Below are positions 17,753-27,486 of a DNA stretch of 64,000 bases, one piece after another (within the stretch, counting starts at the first letter, position 1; each line of letters opens with the position of its first letter). Made by a program: the position numbers and the translations under genes. The notes under the pieces were generated by a model. It did not search any database and had not been told where the DNA came from. It saw only the letters and a program-made list of their open reading frames with translations. Source of the stretch: Pseudomonas sp. J452 (GTDB lineage Bacteria; Pseudomonadota; Gammaproteobacteria; Pseudomonadales; Pseudomonadaceae); the NCBI RefSeq assembly GCF_024666525.1, contig NZ_CP088294.1, forward strand, positions 4,030,001-4,094,000, read 5' to 3'.

Positions 17753-18870
17753 GGCGTTTCCCTCCGGCCGGAGACATTGGTGAGGCGCACACTGGTCGTG
17801 TAGACATGGCGCTTGAAGCCATCGCTGAAGGGGCCGAACTCGGCATCACTGTCGCCTGGATCACCAACGAAGTAAGTCTTGTCGGAGGTGTAGCCCTGGG
17901 TTTCATTCAGGGTCCTGACCAGCAGGTAGGCCTTGACCATGACCGTATTGATCTGGTCCGCCTGGGTGCAGGGTGTGGCTGAACGGCACAGGGCATCGGC
18001 TGCCCCGTCGCCGCGATTGGTCGGCGAGGTACGTATTTCCGTATTGGCCCAGGCCACGGGATCGGTGAGCACCACCGCCAGGCCCGCATCGCTGACCTGA
18101 TCAACGCCCAGCTCGAAGCGCATGGCTTCGACCCCTTCGATCAGGGCCACCGCCGGTTGCTGAACCCCAGCCGAGAAGCTGGAACGCATCAACGTGGGGA
18201 TGCCATCTCCCGGCGTGGTCGAGTAAGTGCGCAGGTAATAGATGTTGTTCACCCACTGCCGACGTTCAACCAGGGTGCTGCAGTCCCGCTCAGTCAGCGT
18301 GCCGCCTGCCCCCAGTTCGATGGAATAGCGGGCTGCATCACTGTTGCATTGCGAAGCCTGGAAGTAAGCATCTGCCCCATTGAGTGCCGCACAGTTGGCC
18401 GCACCCGGTACGCAGGTCTGTGCATAGCGCACAACCAGTACATCGCTATCGGCCACGCGGTCGGGTAACTGGGTCGTGCACCCCGTCGGCACATCGTCGA
18501 AGAGCTGTACGGCCATGCCCAGCCGGTTAACCTTTTCGGTGGCTGTCCAACTGGTAAATGCCAGGCAAGGATCTGGCTCAACCGTCGGGTAATCGGTCGG
18601 TGCAGCGGAGAAGGTGAAGTCATCGAACTCGGGCACAAAACCGTTCCAGAAGCCGGCGTGCAGCAAGTCCTCACGCAGTACCTGGATGGCCATGCCACCG
18701 GCCTCTATCTGCTGATTGACCCGGGCCATGTCCTGATGACTGCGACTGAGGTCGAGGTACAGCTTCAGGGTCGCGCCCATCAGCAACAAGCCGATGGCCA
18801 TCGCCACCAACAGTTCGATCAGACCGAAGCCTCTGGATTGCGGCCTGGCCGCCAGCATCAGGCTGCTCAT
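17749..18870 (-). CDS. pilW: Minor pilin PilW-like
   Basis: A 373-aa pseudopilin with cleavage motif SRG-FGLIELLVAMAIGLLLMG and Glu at +5. The large globular domain is rich in cysteines, as is usual for PilW. The start at 18870 overlaps the pilV stop as ATGA; upstream in-frame codons would run into pilV. With PilV, PilX, PilE and PilY1 it should form the priming complex at the pilus tip in the inner membrane and periplasm. Confidence 0.87.
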   Translation of the reverse strand: MSSLMLAARPQSRGFGLIELLVAMAIGLLLMGATLKLYLDLSRSHQDMARVNQQIEAGGMAIQVLREDLLHAGFWNGFVPEFDDFTFSAAPTDYPTVEPDPCLAFTSWTATEKVNRLGMAVQLFDDVPTGCTTQLPDRVADSDVLVVRYAQTCVPGAANCAALNGADAYFQASQCNSDAARYSIELGAGGTLTERDCSTLVERRQWVNNIYYLRTYSTTPGDGIPTLMRSSFSAGVQQPAVALIEGVEAMRFELGVDQVSDAGLAVVLTDPVAWANTEIRTSPTNRGDGAADALCRSATPCTQADQINTVMVKAYLLVRTLNETQGYTSDKTYFVGDPGDSDAEFGPFSDGFKRHVYTTSVRLTNVSGRRETP

Positions 18871-19424
18871 AGGGTTGCCACCCGCACGACAGTGGTAACT
18901 ACGCGGCGGCACAGATCACCAGTACATTCGCTGCCCGCCAGGTTGTAGCTGTTGGCCGCACAGGCAGCGCCACTCGGGGGTGCCGTCAATGCGCCAAGCC
19001 CCTGCCATGCCACAGTAATCAGGTATTGTCCCGAGCCCAGCGATTCGACGCAGCCGCGGCCGCCCAGCATGGCGCCGACATTGCCCGTCGTGTCCGTTTC
19101 CGCCGCGCCCTGCAGCGCGTTGCACCACTCTGCACGGTCGCGTTCGAGCTGCGTCGTCACCGCGGTCGGACAGGTCATGCCAGCCCCTAAAGGGCTGGTC
19201 GGGCCGGTGACATAACTGGCCGCCTGATTGCGATTTGCCGCCAGCCGACTGGCCATGTCCTGCAACAGAATCAGTGCCTGGGTACGCTGATAAACCTCGG
19301 CCTCCGACTGCTGCAAGCGCGCCTGCATGCCCATGATGCCGAGCATGCCCACCGCCAGAATGACCAGGGTGACCAGCACCTCGATCAGGCTGATACCGCA
19401 TTCCTTACGTCTAATGGTCATCAT
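18867..19424 (-). CDS. pilV: Minor pilin PilV-like
   Basis: A pseudopilin with the motif KECG-ISLIEVLVTLVILAVG, Glu at +5 and a typical PilV continuation (GMLGIMGMQARLQQSE). The exact start is uncertain: ATG codons at 19436, 19424 and 19421 are all in frame. 19424 is listed because it gives a normal short leader and clears the pilE stop at 19430. About 185 aa. Overlaps pilW by ATGA. Confidence 0.85.
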   Translation of the reverse strand: MMTIRRKECGISLIEVLVTLVILAVGMLGIMGMQARLQQSEAEVYQRTQALILLQDMASRLAANRNQAASYVTGPTSPLGAGMTCPTAVTTQLERDRAEWCNALQGAAETDTTGNVGAMLGGRGCVESLGSGQYLITVAWQGLGALTAPPSGAACAANSYNLAGSECTGDLCRRVVTTVVRVATL

Positions 19425-19429
19425 GAGGA

Positions 19430-19822
19430 TCACCATTTATCCGCAGGGGATTTGACGCCAGCGCTAGTCAGCGTGAGATCACCATCGGCCGCCTGCGAGC
19501 CAATGGCAGTAAAGGTAATGACGAAGGTAGGTAGAGTGCCGCTGCCAACCGTAATGGCGTAGCTGTAGCGAAAACTGAGGTCAGCCGGCAGCGCATACCC
19601 GGAAGCTTCCAGGTCGGTCTTGCTGATATAGGCGCGATTGGCGAGGAGAAACTGCTTCTGCCGATTGGCAATATCCATCATTTCCGCCTGGGCGGCCGCG
19701 CGATTGCTGCGCACGATGTACTGCTGATAGTTGGGGAGAGCGATGGCCGCCAGGACGCCGATGATCATGATGACGATCATCAGTTCGATAAGGCTAAAGC
19801 CACGTACCTGCTGGGATTCCAA
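19430..19822 (-). CDS. pilE: Minor pilin PilE-like
   Basis: First gene of the minor pilin operon. The 130-aa pseudopilin has signal MESQQVRG-FSLIELMIVIMIIG, Glu at +5, and the conserved PilE continuation LPNYQQYIVRSNRAAAQAEM. The start is a TTG at 19822 with GGAG nine bases upstream; no ATG fits. In P. aeruginosa pilE is the last gene of fimU-pilVWXY1Y2E, so the order here differs. Confidence 0.87.
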   Translation of the reverse strand: MESQQVRGFSLIELMIVIMIIGVLAAIALPNYQQYIVRSNRAAAQAEMMDIANRQKQFLLANRAYISKTDLEASGYALPADLSFRYSYAITVGSGTLPTFVITFTAIGSQAADGDLTLTSAGVKSPADKW

Positions 19823-19846
19823 TTCTGGCCACTCCTGCGAACTTCG

Positions 19847-19862
19847 AATGCGCTAGCGCATT
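19847..19862. promoter_or_regulatory. 16-bp perfect palindrome before pilE
   Basis: AATGCGCTAGCGCATT, centred about 33 bases before the pilE start codon. It could be an operator for the pilin operon; no regulator can be named. Confidence 0.35.
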
Positions 19863-20095
19863 TGCTGGAGGCCTTCCTTAGCGATGTTGTTTTACAGCCC
19901 ATCATTCCGTCGAATTTGAGCTTAGTTACAGCAATTGGCCAGCACACCCTCATACCGACAAATGGTATACCGATTGGAAAGGCGGGCGAATTTCACCCCT
20001 GAGCGGTAGTTCACGCCGCTCATTGCGACGGCAGAAGCTCTTCCCGATAATAGGCACCCTTTTCCTCCGGCCTTTCTGCCCGCAACGGTAACTCG

Positions 20096-20680
20096 ATGAC
20101 CGAACTCGCCTTGATCATGGTCAGTGCCATCCTGGTCAACAACTTCGTGCTGGTGCAGTTCCTCGGCCTGTGCCCGTTCATGGGCGTATCGAAGAAGATC
20201 GAGACCGCCATCGGCCTATCGCTGGCCACCACCTTCGTCCTCACCCTGGCCGCCATGTGCAGCTACCTGGTCCAGGAATACGTGCTGGAGCCGCTGGGCC
20301 TGGAGTTTTTGCGCACCATCAGCTTCATCCTGGTGATCGCCGTGGTGGTGCAGTTCACCGAGATGGTGGTGAACAAGACCAGTCCCCTGCTCTACCGCGT
20401 GCTCGGCATCTTTCTGCCGCTGATCACCACCAACTGCATCGTCCTCGGCGTGGCCCTGGTCAATGCCAACAAGGCCGAGTTCACCTTTATTACCGCCACC
20501 GCCAACGGCTTTGCCGCCGGCCTGGGCTTCTCCCTGGTGCTGGTGCTGTTCGCCGCCATGCGTGAGCGCATCGCCATCGCCGATGTGCCGCAGTCCTTTC
20601 AGGGAGCCGCCATCGGCATGATCACCGCCGGGCTGATGTCGCTGGCGTTCATGGGCTTTGCCGGGCTAATCAAGCTATGA
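20096..20680 (+). CDS. rsxA: Electron transport complex subunit RsxA/RnfA
   Basis: Integral membrane subunit (194 aa, six helices) of the ion-pumping Rnf/Rsx complex, which couples ferredoxin/NADH electron transfer to a membrane gradient and in E. coli helps keep SoxR reduced. Conserved loops [12 protein letters not shown] and [12 protein letters not shown] carry the cysteines that coordinate the membrane iron centre shared with subunit E. First gene of rsxABCDGE-nth; its stop overlaps rsxB. The ribosome-binding site is weak. Confidence 0.95.
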   Translation: MTELALIMVSAILVNNFVLVQFLGLCPFMGVSKKIETAIGLSLATTFVLTLAAMCSYLVQEYVLEPLGLEFLRTISFILVIAVVVQFTEMVVNKTSPLLYRVLGIFLPLITTNCIVLGVALVNANKAEFTFITATANGFAAGLGFSLVLVLFAAMRERIAIADVPQSFQGAAIGMITAGLMSLAFMGFAGLIKL

Positions 20681-21252
20681 GCCTGGTGCTGATCGCCGTG
20701 CTCGCCCTGCTTGCGCTGTGCCTGGTGTGCGGCGCGATTCTTGGTTATGCCGCCGTGCGCTTCAAGGTCGAGGGCGACCCAATCGCCGAGCAGATCAACG
20801 CCCTGCTGCCGCAGACCCAGTGCGGCCAGTGCGGCTACCCCGGCTGCAAGCCTTACGCCGAGGCGATTGCCGGTGGCGACAAGATCAACAAGTGCCCGCC
20901 CGGCGGCGAGGCGACGATCCAGGCCCTGGCCGACCTGCTGGATGTCGAGCCCGAGCCGCTGGACGCCGTCGAAGGCGAGAAGCCGCAGATGGTCGCCTTT
21001 ATCCGCGAAGCCGAGTGCATCGGCTGCACCAAGTGCATCCAGGCCTGCCCGGTGGATGCCATCGTCGGTGCGGCCAAGCAGATGCACACGGTGATCGTCA
21101 GCGAATGCACCGGCTGTGACCTCTGCGTCGAGCCCTGCCCGGTCGACTGCATCGACATGATCCCGCTCGGCAGCACCGTGCAGACCTGGAAATGGCAGCT
21201 ACCGCTGGCCCCCGGCCAATTGATCGCCAGCGACCGGGAGCACGCCGCATGA
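20677..21252 (+). CDS. rsxB: Electron transport complex subunit RsxB/RnfB
   Basis: A 191-aa iron-sulfur subunit with an N-terminal membrane anchor (1-25). A four-cysteine cluster block ([18 protein letters not shown], about 47-64) is followed by two ferredoxin-type [4Fe-4S] motifs, [12 protein letters not shown] and [12 protein letters not shown]. It passes electrons between RnfC and the membrane subunits. Overlaps rsxA and rsxC by four bases each. Confidence 0.95.
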   Translation: MSLVLIAVLALLALCLVCGAILGYAAVRFKVEGDPIAEQINALLPQTQCGQCGYPGCKPYAEAIAGGDKINKCPPGGEATIQALADLLDVEPEPLDAVEGEKPQMVAFIREAECIGCTKCIQACPVDAIVGAAKQMHTVIVSECTGCDLCVEPCPVDCIDMIPLGSTVQTWKWQLPLAPGQLIASDREHAA

Positions 21253-23912
21253 CTGCTTTGATCGACCACGCCCAGCAGATCTGGGACATCCCCGGCGGCA
21301 TCCACCCGCCGGAGCAGAAAACCCTCTCCAACCGCACGCCGATCCAGCCGGCGCCACTGCCCAGGCGCCTGATCCTGCCGCTGGGCCAGCATATCGGCGC
21401 CGCCGCCGAGCCCTGCGTGGCGGTGGGCGAGTACGTGCTCAAGGGCCAGAAGATCGCCGAGGCCAACGGTTTCGTCAGCGCCGCCCTGCACGCACCAACT
21501 TCCGGCACCGTCAGTTTCGTCGGCGCACAGCCCTACCCGCATGTCTCCGGTATGCCGGCAGCAGCCATCGTCATCGACAGCGACGGCCTGGAACAGTGGA
21601 CCGACCTGCAGCCCTGCCCGGACTACCGGCACATGGAAGCCGCCGAGCTGCTGGAGAAGATTCGCCAGGCCGGCATCAACGGCCTGGGCGGCGCCGGCTT
21701 CCCCACGGCGGTCAAGCTTACCGCGCGGCCGACGCAGAAGATTCACACGCTGCTCATCAACGGCACCGAGTGCGAGCCGTACATCACCGCCGACGATGTG
21801 CTGATGCGCGAACGCGCTGCCGAGCTGATCTCCGGCATCGACATCTTGGTGCAGCTGATCCAGCCGGATCAGGTGCTGATCGGCATCGAGGACAACAAGC
21901 CCGAGGCTATCACCGCCGTGCGCGCCGCCCTGGCCGAGCGCAGCTACCGGCTCAAGGTGTTCCCCACCAAGTACCCGTCCGGTGGCGAGAAGCAGCTGAT
22001 CCAGATCCTCACTGGTGTGGAAGTGCCCAGTGGTGGGCTGCCGGCCGATATCGGCATGCTCTGCCAGAACGTCGGCACCTGCGTCGCCATCCATGACGCC
22101 ATCGTGCTGGGCAAGCCGCTGATCTCGCGCATCACTACTCTGACCGGCGAGGCGCTGAGCCGCCCCGGCAACGTCGAGGCGCTGCTCGGCACGCCGGTGG
22201 GCGAGTTGCTCGACTTCGCCGGGCTGGACAAAGCCAAGCTCAATCGCCTGGTGATGGGCGGGCCGATGATGGGTTTCAGCCTGCCCGACCTAAGCGTGCC
22301 GCTGATCAAGACCAGCAACTGCCTGCTGGCCTCGACCAGCGCCGAGCTGCCCGCCCCGCCACCCGCCATGCCCTGCATCCGCTGTGGCGAATGTGCCGAA
22401 GCCTGCCCGGCCAGCCTGCTGCCGCAACAGCTGCACTTCTTCGCCCTCGGCCAGCAGCACGAACAGCTCAAGGCACATAACCTGTTCGACTGCATCGAGT
22501 GCGGCGCCTGTGCCTATGTCTGCCCGTCGAGCATTCCGCTGGTGCAGTACTACCGCGCGGCCAAGGCCGACATCCGCGACCTGGAACAGAAGCAGCAGAA
22601 GGCCGAGCACTCCAAGCAACGCTTCGAACTGCGCCAGGAGCGCCTGCGCCGCGAGGAGGAACGCAAGGAAGCCGAACGCCTGGCCCGCGCAGAGCGTGCC
22701 GCCAAGGCCAAGGCGGCCCAGGCCGAAGCTGCCAGCGCCGCGCCGGTTGCCGCCGCACCTGCCGCCGACGACCAGCTCAAGCGCCTGAAGATCGAAGCCA
22801 GCATGGCCCAGGTCGCCCTGAAGAAGGCCGAGAAGCAGCTGGCCAGCCACGACACCCCAGAGCTGCAGGCCCAGGTCAGCAGCCTGCGCGCCGCCGCCGA
22901 AGCCGCGCAGAAAGCCCTGGAGGCCGCCCAACCCAGCGCCCCGCCAGTTACAGCCGCGCCGCCGGCTGACGAAGCGCTGAAGAAGGCCAAGATCGAAGCC
23001 GCCATGCTCAAGGCCCAGCTGCGCAAGCTGGAGAAACTGGAAAGCCCCACGACCGAACAGCAGGCCGAGCTGGCACAGGCCCGCCAGCAGCTGGCCGCCG
23101 CCGAGCAAGCCCTGGAAAGCCTGCAAAACGCAGCGCCGGCCCCAGCCACCAAACCGGCCGGCGACGATGCGCTGAAAAAAGCCAAGATCGAAGCCGCCAT
23201 GCTCAAGGCCCAGCTGCGCAAGCTGGAGAAGCTGGAAAGCCCCACGGCCGAACAGCAGAGCGAACTGGCACAGGCTCGCCAGCAACTGGCCGCCGCCGAG
23301 CAGACCGTGGAAAGCCTGCAAAGCGCAGCGCCGGCTCCCGCCGCCAAACCGGCCGGCGACGAAGTGCTGAAGAAAGCCAAGATCGAAGCCGCCATGCTCA
23401 AGGCTCAGCTGCGCAAGCTGGAGAAGCTGGAAAGCCCCACGGCCGAACAGCAAGCCGAGCTAGAACAGGCCCGCCAGCAGCTGGCTGCCGCCGAGCAAAC
23501 CGTGGAAAGCCTGCAAAGCGCAGCGCCGGCTCCAGCGACCAAACCGGCCGGAGACGAGGCGCTGAAAAAGGCCAAGATCGATCTGGCGATGAAACGCGCC
23601 GAACTGAAGAAGGCAGAAAAGGCCGCCGCCGGCGAAGCCGAGCTGGCGACCCTACGTGCCGCCCTGACCGCCGCCGAACAGGCCTTGCATGCCGCCGAGG
23701 CTGTCTCGAACAAGCCAGCTCCCGAGCTGGTGCGTACCGACAAGGCTCCGATTGATGAAGCCTTGCGCGCCCTGAAGACCGAACTCGCCTTCGCCCGCGC
23801 CGACCTGCGCAAGCTGGAACGCGATGAGCAGGCCGCCAGCGAGGCACTCGATGCCGCCCGCGCGCGCCTGACCGCCGCCGAGCAGAAACTGGTGGAGCAA
23901 CAGAACCCGTAG
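21249..23912 (+). CDS. rsxC: Electron transport complex subunit RsxC/RnfC with repeat-extended C-terminus
   Basis: The NADH/FMN-binding subunit, 887 aa. Residues 1-445 form the conserved core: Rossmann-like NADH site ([13 protein letters not shown]), SLBB region, and two [4Fe-4S] motifs ([12 protein letters not shown] and [12 protein letters not shown]). From about residue 455 the protein is an Ala/Lys/Glu-rich coiled coil containing tandem repeats of 65 residues each, and it ends with a charged helix. E. coli RsxC has a similar but shorter tail (about 740 aa in total). The ATG at 21249 overlaps the rsxB stop. The TAG stop lies at the edge of an REP sequence. Confidence 0.94.
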   Translation: MTALIDHAQQIWDIPGGIHPPEQKTLSNRTPIQPAPLPRRLILPLGQHIGAAAEPCVAVGEYVLKGQKIAEANGFVSAALHAPTSGTVSFVGAQPYPHVSGMPAAAIVIDSDGLEQWTDLQPCPDYRHMEAAELLEKIRQAGINGLGGAGFPTAVKLTARPTQKIHTLLINGTECEPYITADDVLMRERAAELISGIDILVQLIQPDQVLIGIEDNKPEAITAVRAALAERSYRLKVFPTKYPSGGEKQLIQILTGVEVPSGGLPADIGMLCQNVGTCVAIHDAIVLGKPLISRITTLTGEALSRPGNVEALLGTPVGELLDFAGLDKAKLNRLVMGGPMMGFSLPDLSVPLIKTSNCLLASTSAELPAPPPAMPCIRCGECAEACPASLLPQQLHFFALGQQHEQLKAHNLFDCIECGACAYVCPSSIPLVQYYRAAKADIRDLEQKQQKAEHSKQRFELRQERLRREEERKEAERLARAERAAKAKAAQAEAASAAPVAAAPAADDQLKRLKIEASMAQVALKKAEKQLASHDTPELQAQVSSLRAAAEAAQKALEAAQPSAPPVTAAPPADEALKKAKIEAAMLKAQLRKLEKLESPTTEQQAELAQARQQLAAAEQALESLQNAAPAPATKPAGDDALKKAKIEAAMLKAQLRKLEKLESPTAEQQSELAQARQQLAAAEQTVESLQSAAPAPAAKPAGDEVLKKAKIEAAMLKAQLRKLEKLESPTAEQQAELEQARQQLAAAEQTVESLQSAAPAPATKPAGDEALKKAKIDLAMKRAELKKAEKAAAGEAELATLRAALTAAEQALHAAEAVSNKPAPELVRTDKAPIDEALRALKTELAFARADLRKLERDEQAASEALDAARARLTAAEQKLVEQQNP
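22965..23744 (+). repeat. 195-bp tandem repeats inside rsxC
   Basis: Units begin at about 22965, 23160, 23355 and 23550, exactly 195 bp (65 codons) apart. Each starts [20 protein letters not shown] or close to it. The first three are nearly identical; the fourth diverges after about 12 residues. A more distant copy precedes them from about 22770. Unit number probably varies between strains. Confidence 0.9.
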
Positions 23913-24058
23913 CCCGGATGCAATCCGGGGCAGGCCACGCGATGCCATCAATGACCTGCACGGCCCGAAAACAAGATAACGCCCCTCTCACGTAATTCGC
24001 AGAGGGCCAGGATTAACCGAACGATCTGCGGATCACCCCCGGATTGCATCCGGGCTAC
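23909..24058. repeat. REP pair (AGCCCGGATGCAATCCGGG type) between rsxC and rsxD
   Basis: Two arms of the same 20-22 bp sequence in inverted orientation at 23909-23930 and 24037-24058. The rsxC stop codon TAG is part of the left arm. The same unit recurs at 61859-61909, with a fragment near 52091. The insertion opens a 196-base gap in an otherwise overlapping operon. Confidence 0.85.
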
Positions 24059-24108
24059 AGAACAGCGCTGCGTCGCCCAATGGCTGCGCAACCAGACACG
24101 GAGCATCA

Positions 24109-25140
24109 ATGGCCCTGCCCCGCATCACCTCGCCCCACGCCAAGGGCAGCAATCGCACCCAGAGCGTCATGCTGTTGGTGGCCGCCGCCTGCGCGCCCGG
24201 CGCCCTGGCCCTGACCTGGCTGTTCGGCATCGGCACCCTGGTCAACCTGGTCTGGGCCAGCGTCGTCGCCCTGGCCGTTGAAGCGGCGATCCTGGCCGCG
24301 CGCCAGCGCCCCGTCGCCTTCTTCCTCAAGGATGGCAGCGCCCTGGTCACCGCCGTGCTGCTGGCCCTGGCCCTGCCGCCTTATGCGCCCTGGTGGCTGA
24401 CCCTGGTCGCGGTCGGCTTCGCCATCGTGTTCGGCAAGCAGCTGTATGGCGGCCTCGGCCAGAACCCGTTCAACCCGGCAATGATCGGCTACGTGGTGGT
24501 GCTGATTTCCTTCCCCATCGACATGACCAGCTGGCCCAAGCCGCACACGGTGGGCGCCTGGGACGGCATCCAGCAGATCTTCGGCCTCGCCGCCCTGCCC
24601 GACGGCTGGAGCCAGGCCACCGCCCTGGACAGCCTGAAGGTCAACAAGAGCCTGACCATGGACGAGCTGTGGGCGCAGAACCCGGCCTTCGGCGAGTTCG
24701 GCGGCAAGGCGGTGGAATGGGTCAACCTGGCCTTCCTGCTCGGCGGCCTGTTCCTCATCTACAAGAAAGTCATCAGCTGGCACGCGCCGCTGGGCATGCT
24801 CGGCGCACTGTTCGTCATCAGCCTGCTGTGCTGGAACGGTTCCGGCTCGGACTCCAACGGCTCGCCGCTATTCCACCTGCTGACCGGCGCGACCATGCTC
24901 GGCGCCTTCTTCATCGTCACCGACCCGGTGTCCGGCGCCACCAGCAACCTGGGACGAATCCTCTTCGGCGCAGGCACAGGCGTGCTGGTCTATATCATCC
25001 GCACCTGGGGCGGCTACCCGGATGGCGTGGCCTTCGCCGTGCTGCTGATGAACCTCTGCGCCCCGACCATCGACTACTACACCCGCCCGCGCACCTACGG
25101 CCATCGCAAGCCGGAGCGCGGCTTCAAACTGGGGGAATGA
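24109..25140 (+). CDS. rsxD: Electron transport complex subunit RsxD/RnfD
   Basis: Inner-membrane subunit of 343 aa with about ten helices. The flavinylation motif VSGATSN (Thr expected to carry covalent FMN) lies near residue 279. It ends two bases before rsxG. The spacing from rsxC is enlarged by REP DNA, so translation must initiate independently. Confidence 0.94.
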   Translation: MALPRITSPHAKGSNRTQSVMLLVAAACAPGALALTWLFGIGTLVNLVWASVVALAVEAAILAARQRPVAFFLKDGSALVTAVLLALALPPYAPWWLTLVAVGFAIVFGKQLYGGLGQNPFNPAMIGYVVVLISFPIDMTSWPKPHTVGAWDGIQQIFGLAALPDGWSQATALDSLKVNKSLTMDELWAQNPAFGEFGGKAVEWVNLAFLLGGLFLIYKKVISWHAPLGMLGALFVISLLCWNGSGSDSNGSPLFHLLTGATMLGAFFIVTDPVSGATSNLGRILFGAGTGVLVYIIRTWGGYPDGVAFAVLLMNLCAPTIDYYTRPRTYGHRKPERGFKLGE

Positions 25141-25141
25141 C

Positions 25142-25798
25142 ATGGCCCTGCCGGAAATTTCCCGTTCGATGCTGAAGAACAGCCTGGTGCTCGGCCTGTT
25201 CGCCGTGGTCACCGTCGGCGTGGTGGCGATCACCCAGCAAGGCACCGCCACGCGCATCGCCGCCGCCGAGCGCGAAGCCAAGGCCCAGGCGCTGGCGCAG
25301 ATCCTCCCCGCCGGCAGCTATGACAACCACCTGCTGGACCAGCCGCGCCAGGTGTTCGACCCGCTGCTCGGCAACAAGACGCCGACCCCGGCCTACCTGG
25401 CCACCCTCCAGGGCGAGCCGGCGGCGGTGATCCTCCAGGCCACCGCGCCGGACGGCTACAGCGGCAGCATCTTCCTCCTGGTCGGCATCCTCGCCGATGG
25501 CCGCCTGGCTGGCGTGCGCGTGGTCGGGCACAAGGAAACCCCCGGCCTGGGCGACAAGATCGAGCTGGCCAAGAGCCCGTGGATCAACAGCTTCGTCGGC
25601 CAGTCGCTGCAAGCGCCGGACGCCGCAGGCTGGGCGGTGAAGAAAGACGGCGGCCAGTTCGACCAGTTCGCCGGCGCCACCATCACCCCACGCGCGGTGG
25701 TCAAGGCGGTGCACAAGGCGCTGCAATACTTCGACAAGCATCGGGACGAACTGCTGGCACCTGTGTCCAGCCAGAGCGGGGAAAACGACAATGGCTAG
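25142..25798 (+). CDS. rsxG: Electron transport complex subunit RsxG/RnfG
   Basis: A 218-aa subunit with one N-terminal membrane helix and a periplasmic FMN-binding domain. The covalent FMN site is FAGATITP near residue 180, with conserved [13 protein letters not shown] upstream of it. Electrons flow through the flavins of D and G. Overlaps rsxE by eight bases. Confidence 0.94.
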   Translation: MALPEISRSMLKNSLVLGLFAVVTVGVVAITQQGTATRIAAAEREAKAQALAQILPAGSYDNHLLDQPRQVFDPLLGNKTPTPAYLATLQGEPAAVILQATAPDGYSGSIFLLVGILADGRLAGVRVVGHKETPGLGDKIELAKSPWINSFVGQSLQAPDAAGWAVKKDGGQFDQFAGATITPRAVVKAVHKALQYFDKHRDELLAPVSSQSGENDNG

Positions 25799-26501
25799 TT
25801 ACCGCGAAATCGCCGTCAACGGCCTGTGGAAAAACAACCCGGGCCTGGTCCAGCTGCTCGGCCTGTGCCCGCTGCTGGGGGTGAGTAACTCGGTGGTCAA
25901 CGCCCTCGGCATGGCCATCGCCACCGCCCTGGTGCTGGCCTGCTCGAACGCTGCCGTGGCACTGATCCGCGGCGCGGTGACCGATGCCGTGCGCCTGCCG
26001 GTGTTCGTCATGATCATCGCCGCGCTGACCACCTGCATCGAGCTGCTGATGCAAGCCTTCACCTACGAGCTGTACCAGATCCTCGGCATCTTCATCCCGC
26101 TGATCACCACCAACTGCATCATCCTCGGCCGCGCCGAGGCCTTCGCGGCGAAGAACAGCGTCGGCCACGCCGCCTTCGACGGCCTGCTGATGGGCACCGG
26201 CTTCGGCCTGGTGCTGCTGGCCATCGGCGCAGTGCGCGAGCTGCTCGGCACCGGCGCACTGCTGGCCAACATGCACCTGCTGTTCGGCCCGCTGGCCGCC
26301 AACTGGCAGCTGGTGCTGTTCGCCGACTACCAGGGCTTCCTGCTGGCCATCCTGCCGCCGGGTGCATTCCTCGTCCTCGGCCTGCTGATCGCCCTGAAGA
26401 ACCGCATCGATGCCGTGGTCGCCGAGCGTGCCAAGGCTGCTCTGCCGGAAGCGGCGCCCGCCGCCAGCCGCCGCGTGCGGGTTACCGGAGTGATCGAGTG
26501 A
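25791..26501 (+). CDS. rsxE: Electron transport complex subunit RsxE/RnfE
   Basis: Membrane subunit of 236 aa, homologous to RsxA but in opposite topology. It carries the paired cysteine loops [12 protein letters not shown] and [15 protein letters not shown], and has six helices plus a short cytoplasmic tail. Ends overlapping nth by four bases. Confidence 0.94.
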   Translation: MASYREIAVNGLWKNNPGLVQLLGLCPLLGVSNSVVNALGMAIATALVLACSNAAVALIRGAVTDAVRLPVFVMIIAALTTCIELLMQAFTYELYQILGIFIPLITTNCIILGRAEAFAAKNSVGHAAFDGLLMGTGFGLVLLAIGAVRELLGTGALLANMHLLFGPLAANWQLVLFADYQGFLLAILPPGAFLVLGLLIALKNRIDAVVAERAKAALPEAAPAASRRVRVTGVIE

Positions 26502-27136
26502 ACGCCGCCAAACGCTACGAGATCTTCCGCCGGCTGCACGAAGACAACCCCGAGCCGAAAACCGAACTGGCCTACAGCACGCCTTTCGAGCTGCTGATTG
26601 CGGTAATTCTCTCCGCCCAGGCCACCGACGTCGGGGTGAACAAGGCCACGGCCAGGCTGTACCCGGTGGCCAACACCCCGGAAGCGATCTACGCCCTGGG
26701 CTATGACGGCCTGTGCGATTACATCAAGACCATCGGCCTGTACCCGAGCAAGGCGAAGAACGTCATCGAGACCTGCCGCATCCTGGTGGAAAAGCACAAC
26801 AGCCAGGTGCCGGACAACCGCGAAGACCTCGAAGCGCTGCCCGGCGTCGGCCGCAAGACCGCCAACGTGGTGCTCAACACGGCCTTCCGCCAGTTGGCCA
26901 TGGCCGTGGACACGCACATCTTCCGCGTCAGCAACCGCACCGGCATCGCGCCGGGCAAAAACGTGCTGGAAGTGGAGAAGAAACTGCTCAAGTTCGTGCC
27001 CAAGGACTTCCTCCTCGATTCGCACCACTGGCTGATCCTGCATGGCCGCTATGTCTGCCAGGCGCGCAAGCCGCGTTGTGGCAGCTGCCGCATCGAGGAC
27101 CTGTGCGAATACAAGGCAAAAACCTCCGACGATTGA
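26498..27136 (+). CDS. nth: Endonuclease III
   Basis: DNA glycosylase/AP lyase removing oxidised pyrimidines. The 212-aa length is standard. It has the helix-hairpin-helix [13 protein letters not shown] with the catalytic Lys, then [11 protein letters not shown] with the catalytic Asp, and the C-terminal [4Fe-4S] loop C-x6-C-x2-C-x5-C ([17 protein letters not shown]). Starts GTG inside the rsxE stop; the rsx-nth linkage is the same as in E. coli. Confidence 0.96.
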   Translation: MNAAKRYEIFRRLHEDNPEPKTELAYSTPFELLIAVILSAQATDVGVNKATARLYPVANTPEAIYALGYDGLCDYIKTIGLYPSKAKNVIETCRILVEKHNSQVPDNREDLEALPGVGRKTANVVLNTAFRQLAMAVDTHIFRVSNRTGIAPGKNVLEVEKKLLKFVPKDFLLDSHHWLILHGRYVCQARKPRCGSCRIEDLCEYKAKTSDD

Positions 27137-27243
27137 GCGCCTATTGATTAATCCAATACGTCGATTGAAAAAATCTTTTTTACCCTGCCCCGCTTTGCCG
27201 CTATAAGGTCGCCAACATCGCCCCCTGAGTTGGAGTGAACCTG

Positions 27244-27429
27244 ATGAGCACGGACAAAGAAGAACTCGTACTCGACGATGACTTTGTCGCCGAAGAGGCC
27301 GAAGAAACCACCGAACGTCCGGTGGTGGAAGTCGCCAAGACCAATCTGGCCAAACGCCGGGTCATCGACAACTACCTGGAAGAGCGACGCCTGCAGAAAC
27401 AGCTCGGCGACTATGACTTCGATCTCTGA
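27244..27429 (+). CDS. Small acidic protein, PA3496 family
   Basis: Sixty-one residues. The N-terminal half is strongly acidic (LVLDDDFVAEEAEE) and the C-terminal half has a basic helix (LAKRRVIDNYLEERRLQKQL). The start at 27244 has GGAG eight bases before it; the in-frame GTG at 27235 overlaps that site. Genes of this kind follow nth in Pseudomonas (PA3496 in P. aeruginosa, annotated as a putative envelope-integrity family). No signal peptide is visible, so that name should be treated with caution. Confidence 0.8.
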   Translation: MSTDKEELVLDDDFVAEEAEETTERPVVEVAKTNLAKRRVIDNYLEERRLQKQLGDYDFDL

Positions 27430-27437
27430 AGGTCAAA

Positions 27438-27473
27438 CATGAAAAAGCCCCGCAAGTGCGGGGCTTTTTCATG
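27438..27473. terminator. Bidirectional terminator
   Basis: A 17-bp stem built on AAAAAGCCCCGCA / TGCGGGGCTTTTT with a two-base loop, A-tract on one side and T-tract on the other. It serves both the PA3496-type gene and the convergent GGDEF gene. Confidence 0.9.
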
Positions 27474-27486
27474 TGAGCGAGAAAGC

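Noticed and set aside
22770..23744. Regular repeats suggesting a CRISPR array
   Set aside because: They are in-frame 195-bp coding repeats of RnfC without short direct repeats and spacers.
27165..27207. TTGAAA and TATAAG as a sigma-70 promoter for the PA3496-type gene
   Set aside because: The spacing is 31 bases, far from the 16-18 required.
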